A stretch of DNA of 64,000 nucleotides from JAIBJN01 sp963748205 (GCA_963748205.1 CAVVIB010000022.1:82105-146104); one strand, 5' to 3'; counted from the first letter of the stretch, positions 18,743-28,018 are shown. The notes: generated from the letters alone by a model not told the origin. Translations and numbers: made by a program.

Positions 18743-18765
18743 ACTGGGCGATGCGTCCGGGTGAG

Positions 18766-19269
18766 CTAGGTAGCCGAGCCGCCGCCGCCGCCGGAGGCGC
18801 TGTCGCCGCCCGCCGCCGCCGCCGCCGCCACCGGTAGCCGAGGCAACGTACGTGTTGTCGCCGCCGCCCGTGCCGTCGTTGCCGCGGGTGCGGTCGCCGT
18901 CGCCGGTGTTGTCGCCGCCGCCCGTGCCGTCGTTGCCGCGGGTGCGGTCGCCGTCGCCGGTGTTGTCGCCGCCGCCCGTGCCGTCGTTGCCGCGGGTGCG
19001 GTCGCCGTCGCCGGTGTTGTCGCCGCCGCCGGTTCCGTCGTTGCCGCGCGTCTTGTCGCCGTCGCCGCGCTTCTTGTCTTGTCGTCGTCATCGTCAGCCA
19101 GAGCGGCGTCGTCGGCATCGTCCTTGCGCGCGTCGTCGTTGCCGAGCGTCACCGCCGAGACCGGGTCACCGTCAGCCCAGTTGCTCAGCGCGGCGCTGAA
19201 GCCTCCGAAGCCGATGGCGACGGCCACCGCGAGGATCAGAACTCCAATCTTTCCGAACGGCATGGTCAT
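18766..19269 (-). CDS. anchored or secreted protein with 18-residue Gly/Asp/Thr repeats (two frameshifts)
   Basis: The N-terminus MPFGKIGVLILAVAVAIGFGGF is a membrane anchor or signal segment, followed by an acidic stretch ending ALADDDDDK. A frame change near 19070-19080 then gives four copies of GDGDRTRGNDGTGGGDNT. After that come TYVASAT and a glycine-rich tail, with a second shift near 18800-18815 leading to SASGGGGGSAT and the stop. Without the shifts the repeats would read as Ala/Thr runs, which is less plausible because only the Gly/Asp frame keeps an acidic, loop-like composition continuous with the N-terminus. The function is unknown. The acidic repeats could bind calcium, but they do not match the RTX nonapeptide exactly. 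Confidence 0.65.
   Translation of the reverse strand: MTMPFGKIGVLILAVAVAIGFGGFSAALSNWADGDPVSAVTLGNDDARKDDADDAALADDDDDKTRSAATATRRAATTEPAAATTPATATAPAATTARAAATTPATATAPAATTARAAATTPATATAPAATTARAAATTRTLPRLPVAAAAAAGGDSASGGGGGSAT
18852..19067. repeat. 54-bp tandem repeat, four copies
   Basis: Units at 18852, 18906, 18960 and 19014. The first three are identical at the base level; the fourth differs at a few positions. It encodes the 18-residue repeat of the surrounding gene. The identity of three units points to recent expansion or slippage. Confidence 0.85.
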
Positions 19270-19345
19270 AACCCCCTTGCGTCTTGGTCTCTCTCTGTCT
19301 CTGCTTCAGTTCTACCCGGGCACGATTAGACGTCCGTGAGCCGAG

Positions 19346-19363
19346 GATGAGACCGTCCTCATC
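19346..19363. promoter_or_regulatory. inverted repeat GATGAG-N6-CTCATC
   Basis: Lies at the 3' end of the kinase gene and about 80 bases upstream of the repeat-protein start. The same half-sites occur in the divergent region at 20326-20353. It may be an operator for the repeat protein or a weak terminator for the kinase. Confidence 0.35.
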
Positions 19364-20286
19364 GAGCGGGGGCGGGCGGCCGGGAGGGTCGCGATCCCGG
19401 CTGAAACAGGCCCAGGCGTGGCAGCGGAAGGAGTGCCACGACCGGCTCGAGCGCATCGGCGATCGCGGCCGGTGCCGGCCGCGAGGCCGGATCCTGGTCG
19501 AAGCAGCGCATGACGACGTCCCGCACGAGCGGCAGAACATCGTCGCCCAGCGGGGCCGGTGCGCTCGCAACCTGCGGATAGCGCGCCGCGAGCGAGTCGG
19601 CGTCCTCGTCCCCGTCAGGGAAGGGCCGCCGGCGGGCAAGCGCCTGGTACAGCGTCACGCCCAGGCCCCACGAGTCGCTCGCCGGGCCCGATTTCGCCGA
19701 AGCGCGCGGGATCGCACTGCTCGGGCGCCATGTAGGCATCGGTCCCGACGGGTGAGATCACCTGGCGGGCGTCTTCGAACCGCAGGGCGACGCTGAGGTC
19801 GATCAGCTTCGGCGTCGAGCTCATGATGATGTTGCGCGGCTTGACGTCTAGATGGACGTAGCGCTGCCCGTGCATGTAGTGGAGCGCGGAGCAGATCTGG
19901 AGCGCCAATGGAAGCAGCTGCTCGACCGCGAGGCCGTACTGCCGCTCGAGCGTCGAGAGGCGGGGGCCGTCGAGGAGCTCGAGCACGATGTGCGGTCGCG
20001 GTCCGTCCAGCACGGCGTCGAAGCTGCGGACGAGTGAGGGGTGCGCGAGGTGCGAGAGCGCCTCGGCCTCGCCGGCCAGCCCGGCCAGCGTGCCCTCGTG
20101 GGTCGTGCGGCCGGGTCGGACGACCTTGGCGACGACGAGCGCGTGCAGCGCGTCGTCCCAGACCAGATACGCCTCGTAGCGGCGCCGCCGCCGAGGAGGC
20201 GAACCGCATGACGTCCGGGGACGATCACGTCGCCCTCGGCAAAGTCCCAGGTATCCGTTTCCCAGGAGTGGTCCGATCACGCGCAT
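19359..20286 (-). CDS. Ser/Thr protein kinase (frameshifted)
   Basis: Cytoplasmic Hanks-type kinase of about 305 residues without a membrane helix or sensor domain. Visible are RYEAYLVWDDALHALVVAKVV (kinase lysine in VVAK), the catalytic loop HLDVKPRNI, the metal motif DLS in KLIDLSVAL instead of DFG, and MAPEQC for APE. A shift near 19690 joins this to SWGLGVTLYQALARRRPFPDG and a C-lobe ending FDQDPASRPAPAAIADAL. A second shift lies near 20180-20190, where the glycine-rich LLGGG loop meets RYEAY. The start is uncertain: ATG 20286 or GTG 20228 (VIVPGRHAVRLLGGG). It is divergent from the histidine kinase gene. Confidence 0.85.
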
Positions 20287-20325
20287 GAGATCTACCCGGC
20301 GTGGTGAGACTCATGTGAGGGAAAG

Positions 20326-20353
20326 ATGAGACATCTCTCACCTTCATCTCATC
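20326..20353. promoter_or_regulatory. direct repeats CTCA(C/T)C, 11-bp spacing, in the kinase/HK divergent region
   Basis: CTCACC at 20337 and CTCATC at 20348 are exactly 11 bases apart, the phase expected for two OmpR/PhoB-type subunits. GATGAGA just upstream adds an inverted half-site. The site lies between the Ser/Thr kinase and the HK-RR genes, so autoregulation by the adjacent OmpR-type regulator is likely. This is inference. Confidence 0.45.
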
Positions 20354-20482
20354 CCGGGCTGGCCGATCGCTGTGATCCTTCTCTGCAATGCACGCTCTCG
20401 AGCCGACCGGGACTGAGCCTTCGTCCGAGGATTCGGAGCCCGAGGCCGGCTCGTCCGGGCCGAGGGCCGCTCGCCGGGGCTC

Positions 20483-21908
20483 GTGCGGAGGCTTACCGCG
20501 AGCTTCCGGGTGCGCGTCCTCGCCGGCTACGTGGCCCTGCTTGCAGTTGCGACCCTGCTCTCGATCGTGGTCGCCCGCGAAGCGCTCCAGCGAGAACTCG
20601 ACCAGAGGATCGACGAGGACCTCGTCCAGGAGTCCCGCGAGCTCCGCCAGCTCGCCGGCGGAAACGACCCGGAGACCGGCGAGCCATTCGACAGGAACGT
20701 CGAGCGGATCTTCGAGGTCTACATGGACGCGGAACGTTCCTTCCCGGAACGAGGTTCTGCTCACGTTCGTGCGCGGGGAGCCGTTTCTAGAGCAGCCCCG
20801 AGGAGCTGCCGTACTCGTTCGCCCAGGACACCGACCTCGATCTCGCAGTGGACTAGCCTGACGAGCAGCGACCGCGGGACGATCGAGACGCCGATAGGGC
20901 CTGCCGAGTATCTCGCAGTCCCGCTCCTCGACGGGGACGCCGCGCAGGGCGTCTTCGTCGCGGCGATCTTCCGCGACCGGGAATCCGAGGAGGTGGGCGA
21001 CGCCGTGCGCGTGGCGGCAGGGGTCGGCCTGGCGATGCTGCTCGTCGGGTCGGTGCTCGCCTGGTTGCTCGCCGACCGCGTCCTGCGGCCGGTCAAGAAC
21101 ATCACCGAGACGGCACGCTCGATCTCGGGCGGCGACCTTTCCCGCCGCATCCCCGAGTCGGGGCACGACGAGATCGGCGTCCTCGCCGAGACGTTCAACG
21201 ACATGCTCACGCGGCTGGAGACCGTGTTCGAGCGACAGCAGCGGTTCGTCGACGACGCCGGTCACGAGCTGCGTACGCCGATCACGATCGTGCGCGGCCA
21301 CCTCGAGCTGCTCGAGGACGACCCTCGGGAGCGCCGCGAGACGCTCGCCCTCGTCATGGACGAGCTCGACCGGATGGGCAGGATCGTCAACGACCTCCTC
21401 ACGCTCGCGAAGTGGGAGCAGCCCGACTTCCTGGCGCCGTCCGAGGTCGATCTCGACACGCTGATGGACGACGTGCTCGCGAAGGCGTCGGCCCTGCGGC
21501 CGTCGCTACGTGGAAGCTGGACGCCGACGCTGACGGGGCGATCGTCGCCGACCGGCAGCGGCTCACCCAGGCGCTGATGCAGCTCGCACAGAACGCTGTC
21601 CAGCACACGGACGGACGGGGACAAGATCGGCCTCGGGGCGTTCGTCTCCGAGCAGGAGGCTCCGCCTCTGGGTGCGCGACACGGGGCCCGGCATCCCGTT
21701 CGACGAGCAGGAGCACGTCTTCGACCGCTTCTACCGCGCCGGCGAGTCCCGGCGGTCAGAGGGCGCCGGGCTGGGCCTCTCCATCGTCCAGGCGATCGCC
21801 CGCGCGCACCGCGGCCGGCTCGAGCTCTCGAGCGTGCCCGGCTCGGGGGCGACGTTCACGATCGTCCTGCCTTTCCACCGGCCGGACGCCGAGGACGGTC
21901 CGGAGTGA
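20483..21908 (+). CDS. sensor histidine kinase (several frameshifts)
   Basis: Membrane sensor of a two-component pair. TASFRVRVLAGYVALLAVAT is the first helix, followed by an extracytoplasmic part. The second helix is near VGLAMLLVGSVLAWLLADRV, then a HAMP segment RPVKNITETARSISGGDLS, and the H-box DDAGHELRTPITIVRGHLE. The ATP-binding half has QNAVQH, VRDTGPGIP and GAGLGLSIVQAIARAH. Shifts occur around 20740-20850, 21500-21510 and 21615-21665. Coding may begin earlier at ATG 20388 in another frame, reading MHALEPTGTEPSSEDSEP. The stop overlaps the regulator GTG (21905). Confidence 0.88.
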
Positions 21909-22570
21909 GCCGAATCCTGATCGCCGAGGACGAGGTCCGCATCGCGTCGTTCCTGGAGAAGGGACTGCGGGCCAACGGCTTCACGACGACGGTGGCCGCC
22001 GACGGGCACGAGGCGGTCGCCCTCGCCGGCTCGGGCAGCTTCGACCTGCTCATCCTCGATCTCGGACTGCCCGGGAGAGACGGGTTCGACGTGCTCGGCG
22101 AGCTGAGAGGGCGCGGCTCGAAGATCCCCGTCGTGATCCTCACGGCCCGCGACTCGGTCCGCGATACGGTCGCGGGGCTCGAGGGCGGCGCGGACGACTA
22201 CATCACCAAGCCGTTCAGCTTCGAGGAGCTCCTCGCACGCGTGCGCGTACGGCTGCGCGGGGAGCGCGCCCCGGAGGAGACCGTCCTGGAGGCGGGCGGG
22301 GCCTCGCTCGATCTGCGGACGCGGCGCGTCTCGGTCGGAGACGTCTCGTCCGACCTCTCCGCCCGCGAGTTCGCGCTCGCGGAGATGTTCTTCCGCCATC
22401 CGGGCCAGGTGCTCTCGCGCGAGCAGCTCCTGAGCCACGTCTGGGGCTACGACTTCGACCCACGCTCGAACGTCGTCGACGTCTACGTCGGCTACCTGCG
22501 GCGGAAGCTCGGCAAGGATCGCATCGCGAGCGTGCGCGGGATGGGCTACAGCCTGGAGGCGCTGCCCTAG
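21905..22570 (+). CDS. OmpR-family response regulator
   Basis: A 221-residue regulator and partner of the histidine kinase immediately upstream (GTGA overlap at 21905). The receiver domain has the acidic pair in AEDE, phospho-acceptor Asp52 in LLILDLGLPG, Thr in ILTARD and Lys102 in YITKPF. The winged helix includes LSAREFALAEMF, QLLSHVWG and VVDVYVGYLRRKLG. Its stop shares CTAG (22567-22570) with the convergent sigma factor gene. The candidate binding site at 20326-20353 suggests autoregulation. Confidence 0.95.
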   Translation: MSRILIAEDEVRIASFLEKGLRANGFTTTVAADGHEAVALAGSGSFDLLILDLGLPGRDGFDVLGELRGRGSKIPVVILTARDSVRDTVAGLEGGADDYITKPFSFEELLARVRVRLRGERAPEETVLEAGGASLDLRTRRVSVGDVSSDLSAREFALAEMFFRHPGQVLSREQLLSHVWGYDFDPRSNVVDVYVGYLRRKLGKDRIASVRGMGYSLEALP

Positions 22571-23498
22571 CGCTTCTGGTGGATCTCGCGCAGGAGCGCG
22601 CGCAGGTCCGCGACCGGCCCGAGGTGTGCCGAGCTTCTCCGGGTTGGCGATCGAGCGGATCGTCTGGACGGTGCCGTCGGCGACGTCGAGCGAGAAGATG
22701 GCGATGAGCTGTCCCTCGCGGTCGAGGAACGAGCGCGCCCGGCTGACCGTTGATCTCCGTGCGGCGGAGCGTGGCGCCGACCTTGATCAGCTGGTTGCCT
22801 AGGCCGAGCAGGAGCCGGGAGACGCTGTCGCGGCCGTAGATCGGCCGGCGCCAGGCCGGGCCCTCGCGGCTGCCGTCGCCGTAGACGACGACGTCGTGGG
22901 CCAGCAGCCCGAGGAGGCCGTCGGTGTCGCCGTCCTGGACTGCGTCGAAGAAGCGGTCGGCGAGCCGCTCCCGCTCCTCGCGCGAGGCCTCGAACCTCGG
23001 CCGCCGGTCGTCCACGTGGCGCCGCGCGCGCACCGCGAGCTGGCGGGTGTTGTCCTCGCTCTTGCCCACGACGTCGGAGACCTCGTCGTACGCGTAGCCG
23101 AAGACGTCGTGGAGCAGGAAGACCGCCCGCTCGACCGGGGTGAGGCTCTCCAGGAGCACGAGGAACGCGAGTGAGAGCGAGTCGGCGGTCTCCGCGTGCT
23201 GGGCCGTGTCGGCGTCGGGGTCGGTGAGGAGCGGCTCGGGGAGCCACTCGCCGACGTACTCCTCGCGCTGGGCGCGTGCGGAGCGGAGGTAGTCGATCGC
23301 CAGCCGCGTCGTCACGGTGGAGAGGAACGCCTTGGGCGAGTCGATCTCCTCGCCCTCGCTCTGGGCGCGGTGGTAGCGGAGGAAGGCCTCCTGCACGATG
23401 TCCTCGGCCTCGCCGACGCTTCCGATCATGCGGTAGGCGATCGAGAAGAGCAGCGGCCTGAGCTCCTCGTAGATCTCGTCTGTCGGTCGCTCGTGCAT
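22567..23498 (-). CDS. sigJ: ECF sigma factor, ECF41/SigJ type (two frameshifts)
   Basis: The sigma-2 region EAEDIVQEAFLRYHRA and sigma-4 region LTPVERAVFLLHDVFGYAYDEVSDVVGKSEDNTRQLAVRARRH-type helices are followed by a fused C-terminal SnoaL-like domain (ADRFFDAVQDGDTDGLLGLL). This is the hallmark of ECF41 factors, in which the extra domain controls activity. Shifts near 22745-22760 and 22620-22630 lead to DGTVQTIRSIANPEK and the end LRALLREIHQKR. Known ECF41 genes sit beside an oxidoreductase or decarboxylase gene that they control; here that is the divergent reductase at 23613. A perfect ECF41-type promoter faces its own start, implying autoregulation. Confidence 0.9.
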
Positions 23499-23513
23499 CG
23501 CGTCACACCCTGA

Positions 23514-23540
23514 GACGAGACAGCGCGGTCGTCTGTGACA
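23514..23540 (-). promoter_or_regulatory. ECF41-type promoter for sigJ
   Basis: On the minus strand TGTCACA (23540-23534), 16 bases, then CGTC (23517-23514). This equals the published ECF41 consensus as I know it (TGTCACA-N16-CGTC). The sigma factor ATG is at 23498, so the leader would be only about 10 bases. Confidence 0.8.
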
Positions 23541-23553
23541 CGCCGGCCTCGGG

Positions 23554-23580
23554 TGTCACAGAGGCGTGTGCCCGTTCGTC
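23554..23580 (+). promoter_or_regulatory. ECF41-type promoter for the divergent reductase
   Basis: TGTCACA (23554-23560), 16 bases, then CGTC (23577-23580). It is identical in layout to the opposite promoter. The target ATG is at 23613 behind a good ribosome site AAAGGAG. Confidence 0.82.
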
Positions 23581-23612
23581 TCAGGGTGTGAAACCAGGGA
23601 AAGGAGACGACG

Positions 23613-24590
23613 ATGAAAGTCTTCATCGCAGGCGGGACCGGAGCGGTAGGCAAGCGCCTCGTACCGCTCCTCGCTTCCGCAGGACACGACGTCTACGCCA
23701 CGACCCGCTCCGCCGGCAAGGTCGACGACCTCCGTCGGCTCGGCGCCGTGCCGGTCGTCCTCGACATCCTCGACCGCGAGGCCTTGGACGCAGCGATCGC
23801 CGCAGCCCGGCCCGAGGTGATCGTCCATCAGGCCACGGCCCTCTCGAACATCGGCGACTTCCGCAAGTTCGCGGAGGAGTTCGCGCAGACCGACCGCCTG
23901 AGGACCGAGGGAACCGACAACCTGCTCGCGGCGGCCACGGCCTCGGGCGTCCGCCGGATCGTCGCCCAGAGCTTCACCAGCTGGCCGTACGCGAAGGTCG
24001 GCGGCCCCGTGAAGACGCGAGGACGACCCGCTCGATCCCGATCCGCCCGAAGCCGCCCGCGGGATGCTCGCGGCGATCCGCCACCTCGAGGAGCGCGTCA
24101 CCGGAACCGAGGGCCTCGAGGGCGTCGCCCTCCGCTACGGCGGGTTCTACGGGCCGGGAACGAGCATCACGGACGGCGGAGCCCACGTCGAGGCCATCCG
24201 CAAGCGGAAGTTCCCCGTCGTCGGCGGAGGCACCGGGATCTGGTCGTTCGTCGCACATCGACGACGTCGCCACGGCGACGAAGGCGGCGATCGAGAGCGA
24301 CGCGACCGGCATCTTCAACGTCGTCGACGACGAGCCGGCGCCGGTGTCGCGAGTGGCTTCCCTACCTCGCCGCCGCGATCGGCGCCAAGCCGCCCCGCCA
24401 CGTGCCGGCGTGGGTCGGGAGGCTGGCCGTCGGCGAGCTCGGGGTCTCGATGATGACCGAGACCCGCGGCGCGTCGAACGAGAAGGCCAAGCGCGAGCTC
24501 GGCTGGCAGCTCCGGTACCCGAGCTGGAGGCTCGGATTCAAGGAGGGCCTCACCGACGACGTCCCCCACGAACAGGCGGTCGCCGTGTAG
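23613..24590 (+). CDS. NAD(P)-dependent epimerase/reductase, ECF41 target (three frameshifts)
   Basis: Extended short-chain dehydrogenase of about 325 residues. The Rossmann start is MKVFIAGGTGAVGKRLV, and VIVHQATALSNIGDF and IVAQSFTSWPYAKVGG follow. Later frames give LEGVALRYGGFYGPGTSI, HIDDVATATKAAIESDATGIFNVVDDEP and REWLPYLAAAIGAKPP, as in NAD-dependent epimerase/dehydratases. Shifts lie near 24015-24030, 24250 and 24350. Position and promoter make it the cognate ECF41 partner gene. The substrate is unknown. Confidence 0.87.
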   Translation: MKVFIAGGTGAVGKRLVPLLASAGHDVYATTRSAGKVDDLRRLGAVPVVLDILDREALDAAIAAARPEVIVHQATALSNIGDFRKFAEEFAQTDRLRTEGTDNLLAAATASGVRRIVAQSFTSWPYAKVGGPVKTRGRPARSRSARSRPRDARGDPPPRGARHRNRGPRGRRPPLRRVLRAGNEHHGRRSPRRGHPQAEVPRRRRRHRDLVVRRTSTTSPRRRRRRSRATRPASSTSSTTSRRRCREWLPYLAAAIGAKPPRHVPAWVGRLAVGELGVSMMTETRGASNEKAKRELGWQLRYPSWRLGFKEGLTDDVPHEQAVAV

Positions 24591-24614
24591 ATGCCGAGGG
24601 CGTAGACTCGCGCG

Positions 24615-25593
24615 GTGATCGACCCGACCGAGCGCTGGCCACGCGGCCACGAGGAGAAGCCCGACTACGCCGGGCTTCTCACGTATGGAGGCGCGCCCTA
24701 CACGCAGGATCCGGCCGAGCTCGAGGGCGTCGACGTGGCGGTCGTCGGGGCGCCGACCGACGACCTCGTCTCCGACCGGCCGGGCACCCGCTACGGCCCG
24801 CGCGCGATCCGGGCGGCGAGCTTCCCGCCCGGGCCGCACCTGGAGGCCGGGATCGACGCCTTCGCCGCGCTCTCCGTCGTCGACTTCGGCGATGCGCCGG
24901 TCATCCCGGCCGACCCGGTGCGGACGCACGAGGCGATCGAGACGACGGTCGGCCAGGCGCTGGCCGCCGGCGCGCTCCCGGTCGTGCTCGGCGGCGACCA
25001 CTCGATCTCCGAGCCCGACATCCGCGCGTGCGCCGCCGTCCACGGGCCGGTGGGCGTCGTCCACTTCGACACCCACACGGACACCGGCACGGAGGTCTTC
25101 GGGGTCGAGGTCTCGCACGGCACGCCGTTCTACCGGCTCGTCGAGCAGGGCCACATCGACCCGCGCCGCTACGTGCAGATCGGCCTGCGCGGCTACTGGC
25201 CGGGCGAGGCGGAGTTCGGCTGGCAGGCCGAGCGCGGGGTGACGAGCTTCTTCATGCACGACGTGCGCGAGCTCGGGATCAAGTCCGTCGTGCGCCGCGC
25301 GATCGAGATCGTGGGCGCCGGCCCGGTCTTCCTGACGGTCGACATCGACGTGCTCGACCCGGCCTTCGCCCCCGGCACCGGCACGCCCGAGCCGGGCGGG
25401 ATGACGACCGGCGACCTCCTCTGGGCGGCGCGCACGGTCGCCGAGGGGCTCGACCTCGATCGGCGCCGACGTCGTCGAGGTGCTCCCGACCGCGGTCGGC
25501 TCGGCGGACATCACGGCCCTGGCGGCCGATCGGATCGTCCGCGAGATCCTCACGGGGATCGCGCTGCGGCGCCGGGATCAAACCGGAGGCTAG
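24615..25593 (+). CDS. agmatinase/arginase-family ureohydrolase (one frameshift)
   Basis: Binuclear manganese hydrolase of guanidino compounds. Metal-binding motifs are LGGDHS, HFDTHTDTG and DIDVLDPAFAPGTGTPEPGG. The frame shifts near 25455-25460; the corrected end reads IGADVVEVLPTAVGSADITALAADRI and stops at 25593, giving about 325 residues. Agmatinase, guanidinobutyrase and guanidinopropionase cannot be separated by eye. A polyamine-type importer lies 30 kb away on the other strand, which makes agmatinase attractive but unproven. Confidence 0.85.
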
Positions 25594-25649
25594 CGCCGGG
25601 CGTATAGCTAGTCGGCCGGGCTCCGAGGGAGATTCTGGGGAGGAGCCCA

Positions 25650-26327
25650 ATGCAACCGTACGAGGGAGGGGGAGCCGACTCGCGCGCGCTCTCCCGCCGT
25701 GACCTGCTCAAGCGAGCGGGGGTCGTGGGAGTTGCTGCCGCCGCGCCCACCGCCGCATTCGCGCCCACCGCCGCGCCGGTCCGTGACCGGGACAGGCTCG
25801 AAGCGCTCACCGCCGTCGAGGCCGAGGCGCTCGAGGCGATCGTCGACCGGCTCATCCCGGTCGACTCCAACGGCCCGGGCGCCGCCGAGGCGCGCGTGGC
25901 GCGCTACATCGACCGCGCGTTGGCCGGGGAGCTCGCCTCGCTCCGGGCGTCGTACTCCGAAGGCCTGGCCGCGGTCGACGCCTACGCGCGGAGCCGGTTC
26001 GGCGACTCGCTCGCCGACCTCGACCCGGCGCAGCAGGACGCCGTCCTGAGGGACATGGAGCAGAACGTCGCGACCGGCTTCCCGGGCGGCTCGCGCACGT
26101 TCTTCGAGCTCGTGCGCGAGCACTGCCTGCAGGGCATGTTCGGGGATCCCGTCCACGGCGGGAACGAGGACTTCATCGGCTGGGACCTGGTCGGCTTCCC
26201 GGGCGTGAAGCTGAGCTTCACCGCGGCCGAGCAGCAGATGGACGTGACCGTCGTCCCGGCGCACAAGTCGACGGCGGACTTCCCCCTGTTCAAGCGCGGA
26301 CGGAAGGGAGGCGACGGTGAGCACTAG
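25650..26327 (+). CDS. gluconate 2-dehydrogenase subunit 3-like protein, Tat-exported
   Basis: The 225-residue small subunit starts with a twin-arginine signal SRRDLLKRAGVVGVAAAAP. The mature part begins LTAVEAEALEAIVDRLIPVD, typical of the subunit 3 family, and has FFELVREHCLQGMFGDPVHGG. It overlaps the following GMC oxidoreductase by 11 bases. In this family the small subunit escorts the flavoprotein through the Tat system as a pair, so the oxidoreductase is probably exported too. Confidence 0.87.
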   Translation: MQPYEGGGADSRALSRRDLLKRAGVVGVAAAAPTAAFAPTAAPVRDRDRLEALTAVEAEALEAIVDRLIPVDSNGPGAAEARVARYIDRALAGELASLRASYSEGLAAVDAYARSRFGDSLADLDPAQQDAVLRDMEQNVATGFPGGSRTFFELVREHCLQGMFGDPVHGGNEDFIGWDLVGFPGVKLSFTAAEQQMDVTVVPAHKSTADFPLFKRGRKGGDGEH

Positions 26328-28018
26328 CAAGAAGGGCGCGGACGTCGTCGTCATCGGCCTCGGGGCCGGAGGCGGCACTGCGGTTCTGCCGCTCGCGCAG
26401 GCAGGGCTCGACGTGGTTGCGCTGGAGGCCGGCGGCCGCTTCTCCGTGCGGGACTTCCACGCGGACGAGATCCGCAACGACATCCGCAACTGGCTCGGCC
26501 GCGCGAAGGTGAACGACGAGGTTCCCACCCAGCGGCGCACTGCCGCCGAGGAGTCGGTGCCTGCGATCGCGCCCGGCCGGATGATGAACGGCGTCGGCGG
26601 CACCTCGATCCACTGGACGTGCCAGAGCTGGCGGCTCATGCCGTGGAACTTCAAGCAGCGCAGCGAGACGATCCGCCGCTACGGCGCCGGCGCACTCCCG
26701 GCGGGCTCCACGCTGACGGACTGGCCGCTCGACTACGAGGAGCTGGAGCCGTACTACGACAAGGTCGAGTTTCTGCACGGGGTCTCCGGCAAGGCGGGCA
26801 ACCTCGGCGGTGCGATCGACCCGGCCGGGAACGTCTTCGAGGGGCCGCGAGCTCGTGAGTACCCGCTGCCCCCGCTGCGGCGCACGGGCTTCACCGAGTT
26901 CATGGCCGACAGCCGCGAAGCGCCTCGGCTGGCATCCCTTCGCCGGGCCGGCGGCGATCCGTTCGCAGCCCTACCGGGGGCTGAACGCCTGCGAGTACCA
27001 CGGCTTCTGTACCTGGGGCGGCTGCCACGTCGACGCGAAGGGCTCGACGAACCTGACGGCGATTCCCATGGCCGAGAAGACCAAGAACCTGAAGGTCGTC
27101 GAGGGGGCGCGCGCCATCGAGATCACCGTGGACCGCGACGGGCGGGCGAACGGCGTCCGGTACATGAAGGGCCGCAAGGTGCACTTCCAGGCGGCGAAGG
27201 CTGTTCTCGTCGCCGGCTACACGTACGAGAACACGCGGCTCCTGCTCCTGTCGAAGTCCTCAGCGTTTCCGGACGGGCTCTCCAACAACCACGGGCAGGT
27301 CGGCCGCCACTACCTCGCGCACGTGCGCGCGGGTGCGAACGGGGTCATCCCGGGCCGTCGCCTCAATCGCTTCTCCGGCACCGCGAGCCAGTGGACGGCC
27401 GTCGACGACTGGGACAGCGACTTCTTCGACCACTCGACACTCGGGTTCACCGGCGGCGGGACGATGTCGGCCACGATGGAGGCGAAGCCCATCGGCGCAG
27501 CCCGCACGACGCCGCCGTCGATTCCCCGCTGGGGCTCGGCGTGGAAGGCGTGGCTCAAGGAGAACGCGATCTCTGTCGCGTCGGCGGCGACGCAGATCAA
27601 CGTTGCGCCCTACGAGGACAACTTCCTCGATCTCGACCCGGACGTGAAGGATCCGGACGGCTTCCCGGTCGTGCGGGTCACGAACGACCTGAAGGAAAAC
27701 GAGCGCCGCGCCGCGCTGTTCGTCCAGGGCAAGTGCATGGACTGGCTCCGCGAAGCCGGCGCCTCGGAGGTGTGGCCGGTCGCGCCGAGCTCACAGTCGG
27801 TGCAGACGCACGCCTACGGCGGGACGAGGATGGGGGACGACCCCGACGCCAATGTCACCGACCGCTGGTGCTTCTCGCACGAGGTCCCGAACCTGGGCGT
27901 CCTCGGCGCGTCGAACTTCCCAACCTCGGGCGGCCGCAACCCGACGGAGACGGTCATGGCCCTCGCTTGGCGAACGGCGGACCACCTCGTCGACGAGTGG
28001 GAGTCGATCGCCGTGTAG
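26317..28018 (+). CDS. GMC-family FAD oxidoreductase (one frameshift)
   Basis: Flavoprotein large subunit acting on an alcohol or sugar group. The FAD-binding start is VVVIGLGAGGGTAVLPLAQ, with GGTSIHWTCQSWR next and the C-terminal GMC part SVQTHAYGGTRMGDDP followed by GASNFPTSGGRNPTETVMALAWR. One extra C near 26913-26914 shifts the frame; without it the protein is continuous, about 566 residues. It has no signal of its own, in line with piggy-back export with the Tat subunit encoded just before. No cytochrome subunit gene is adjacent. Confidence 0.9.

Larger units (their letters stand above)
23503..23591. repeat. mirror-symmetric divergent promoter region
   Basis: Outer arms TCACACCCTGAGACGA (23503-23518) and TCGTCTCAGGGTGTGA (23576-23591) are a perfect 16-bp inverted repeat. 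Inner arms TGTGACAC (23534-23541) and GTGTCACA (23553-23560) share the same centre at 23547. The two ECF41-type promoters below are built into these arms. Confidence 0.85.

Noticed and set aside
18852..19067. Possible CRISPR-like array
   Set aside because: The 54-bp units are contiguous with no unique spacers and are in frame with a protein, so this is a coding tandem repeat.
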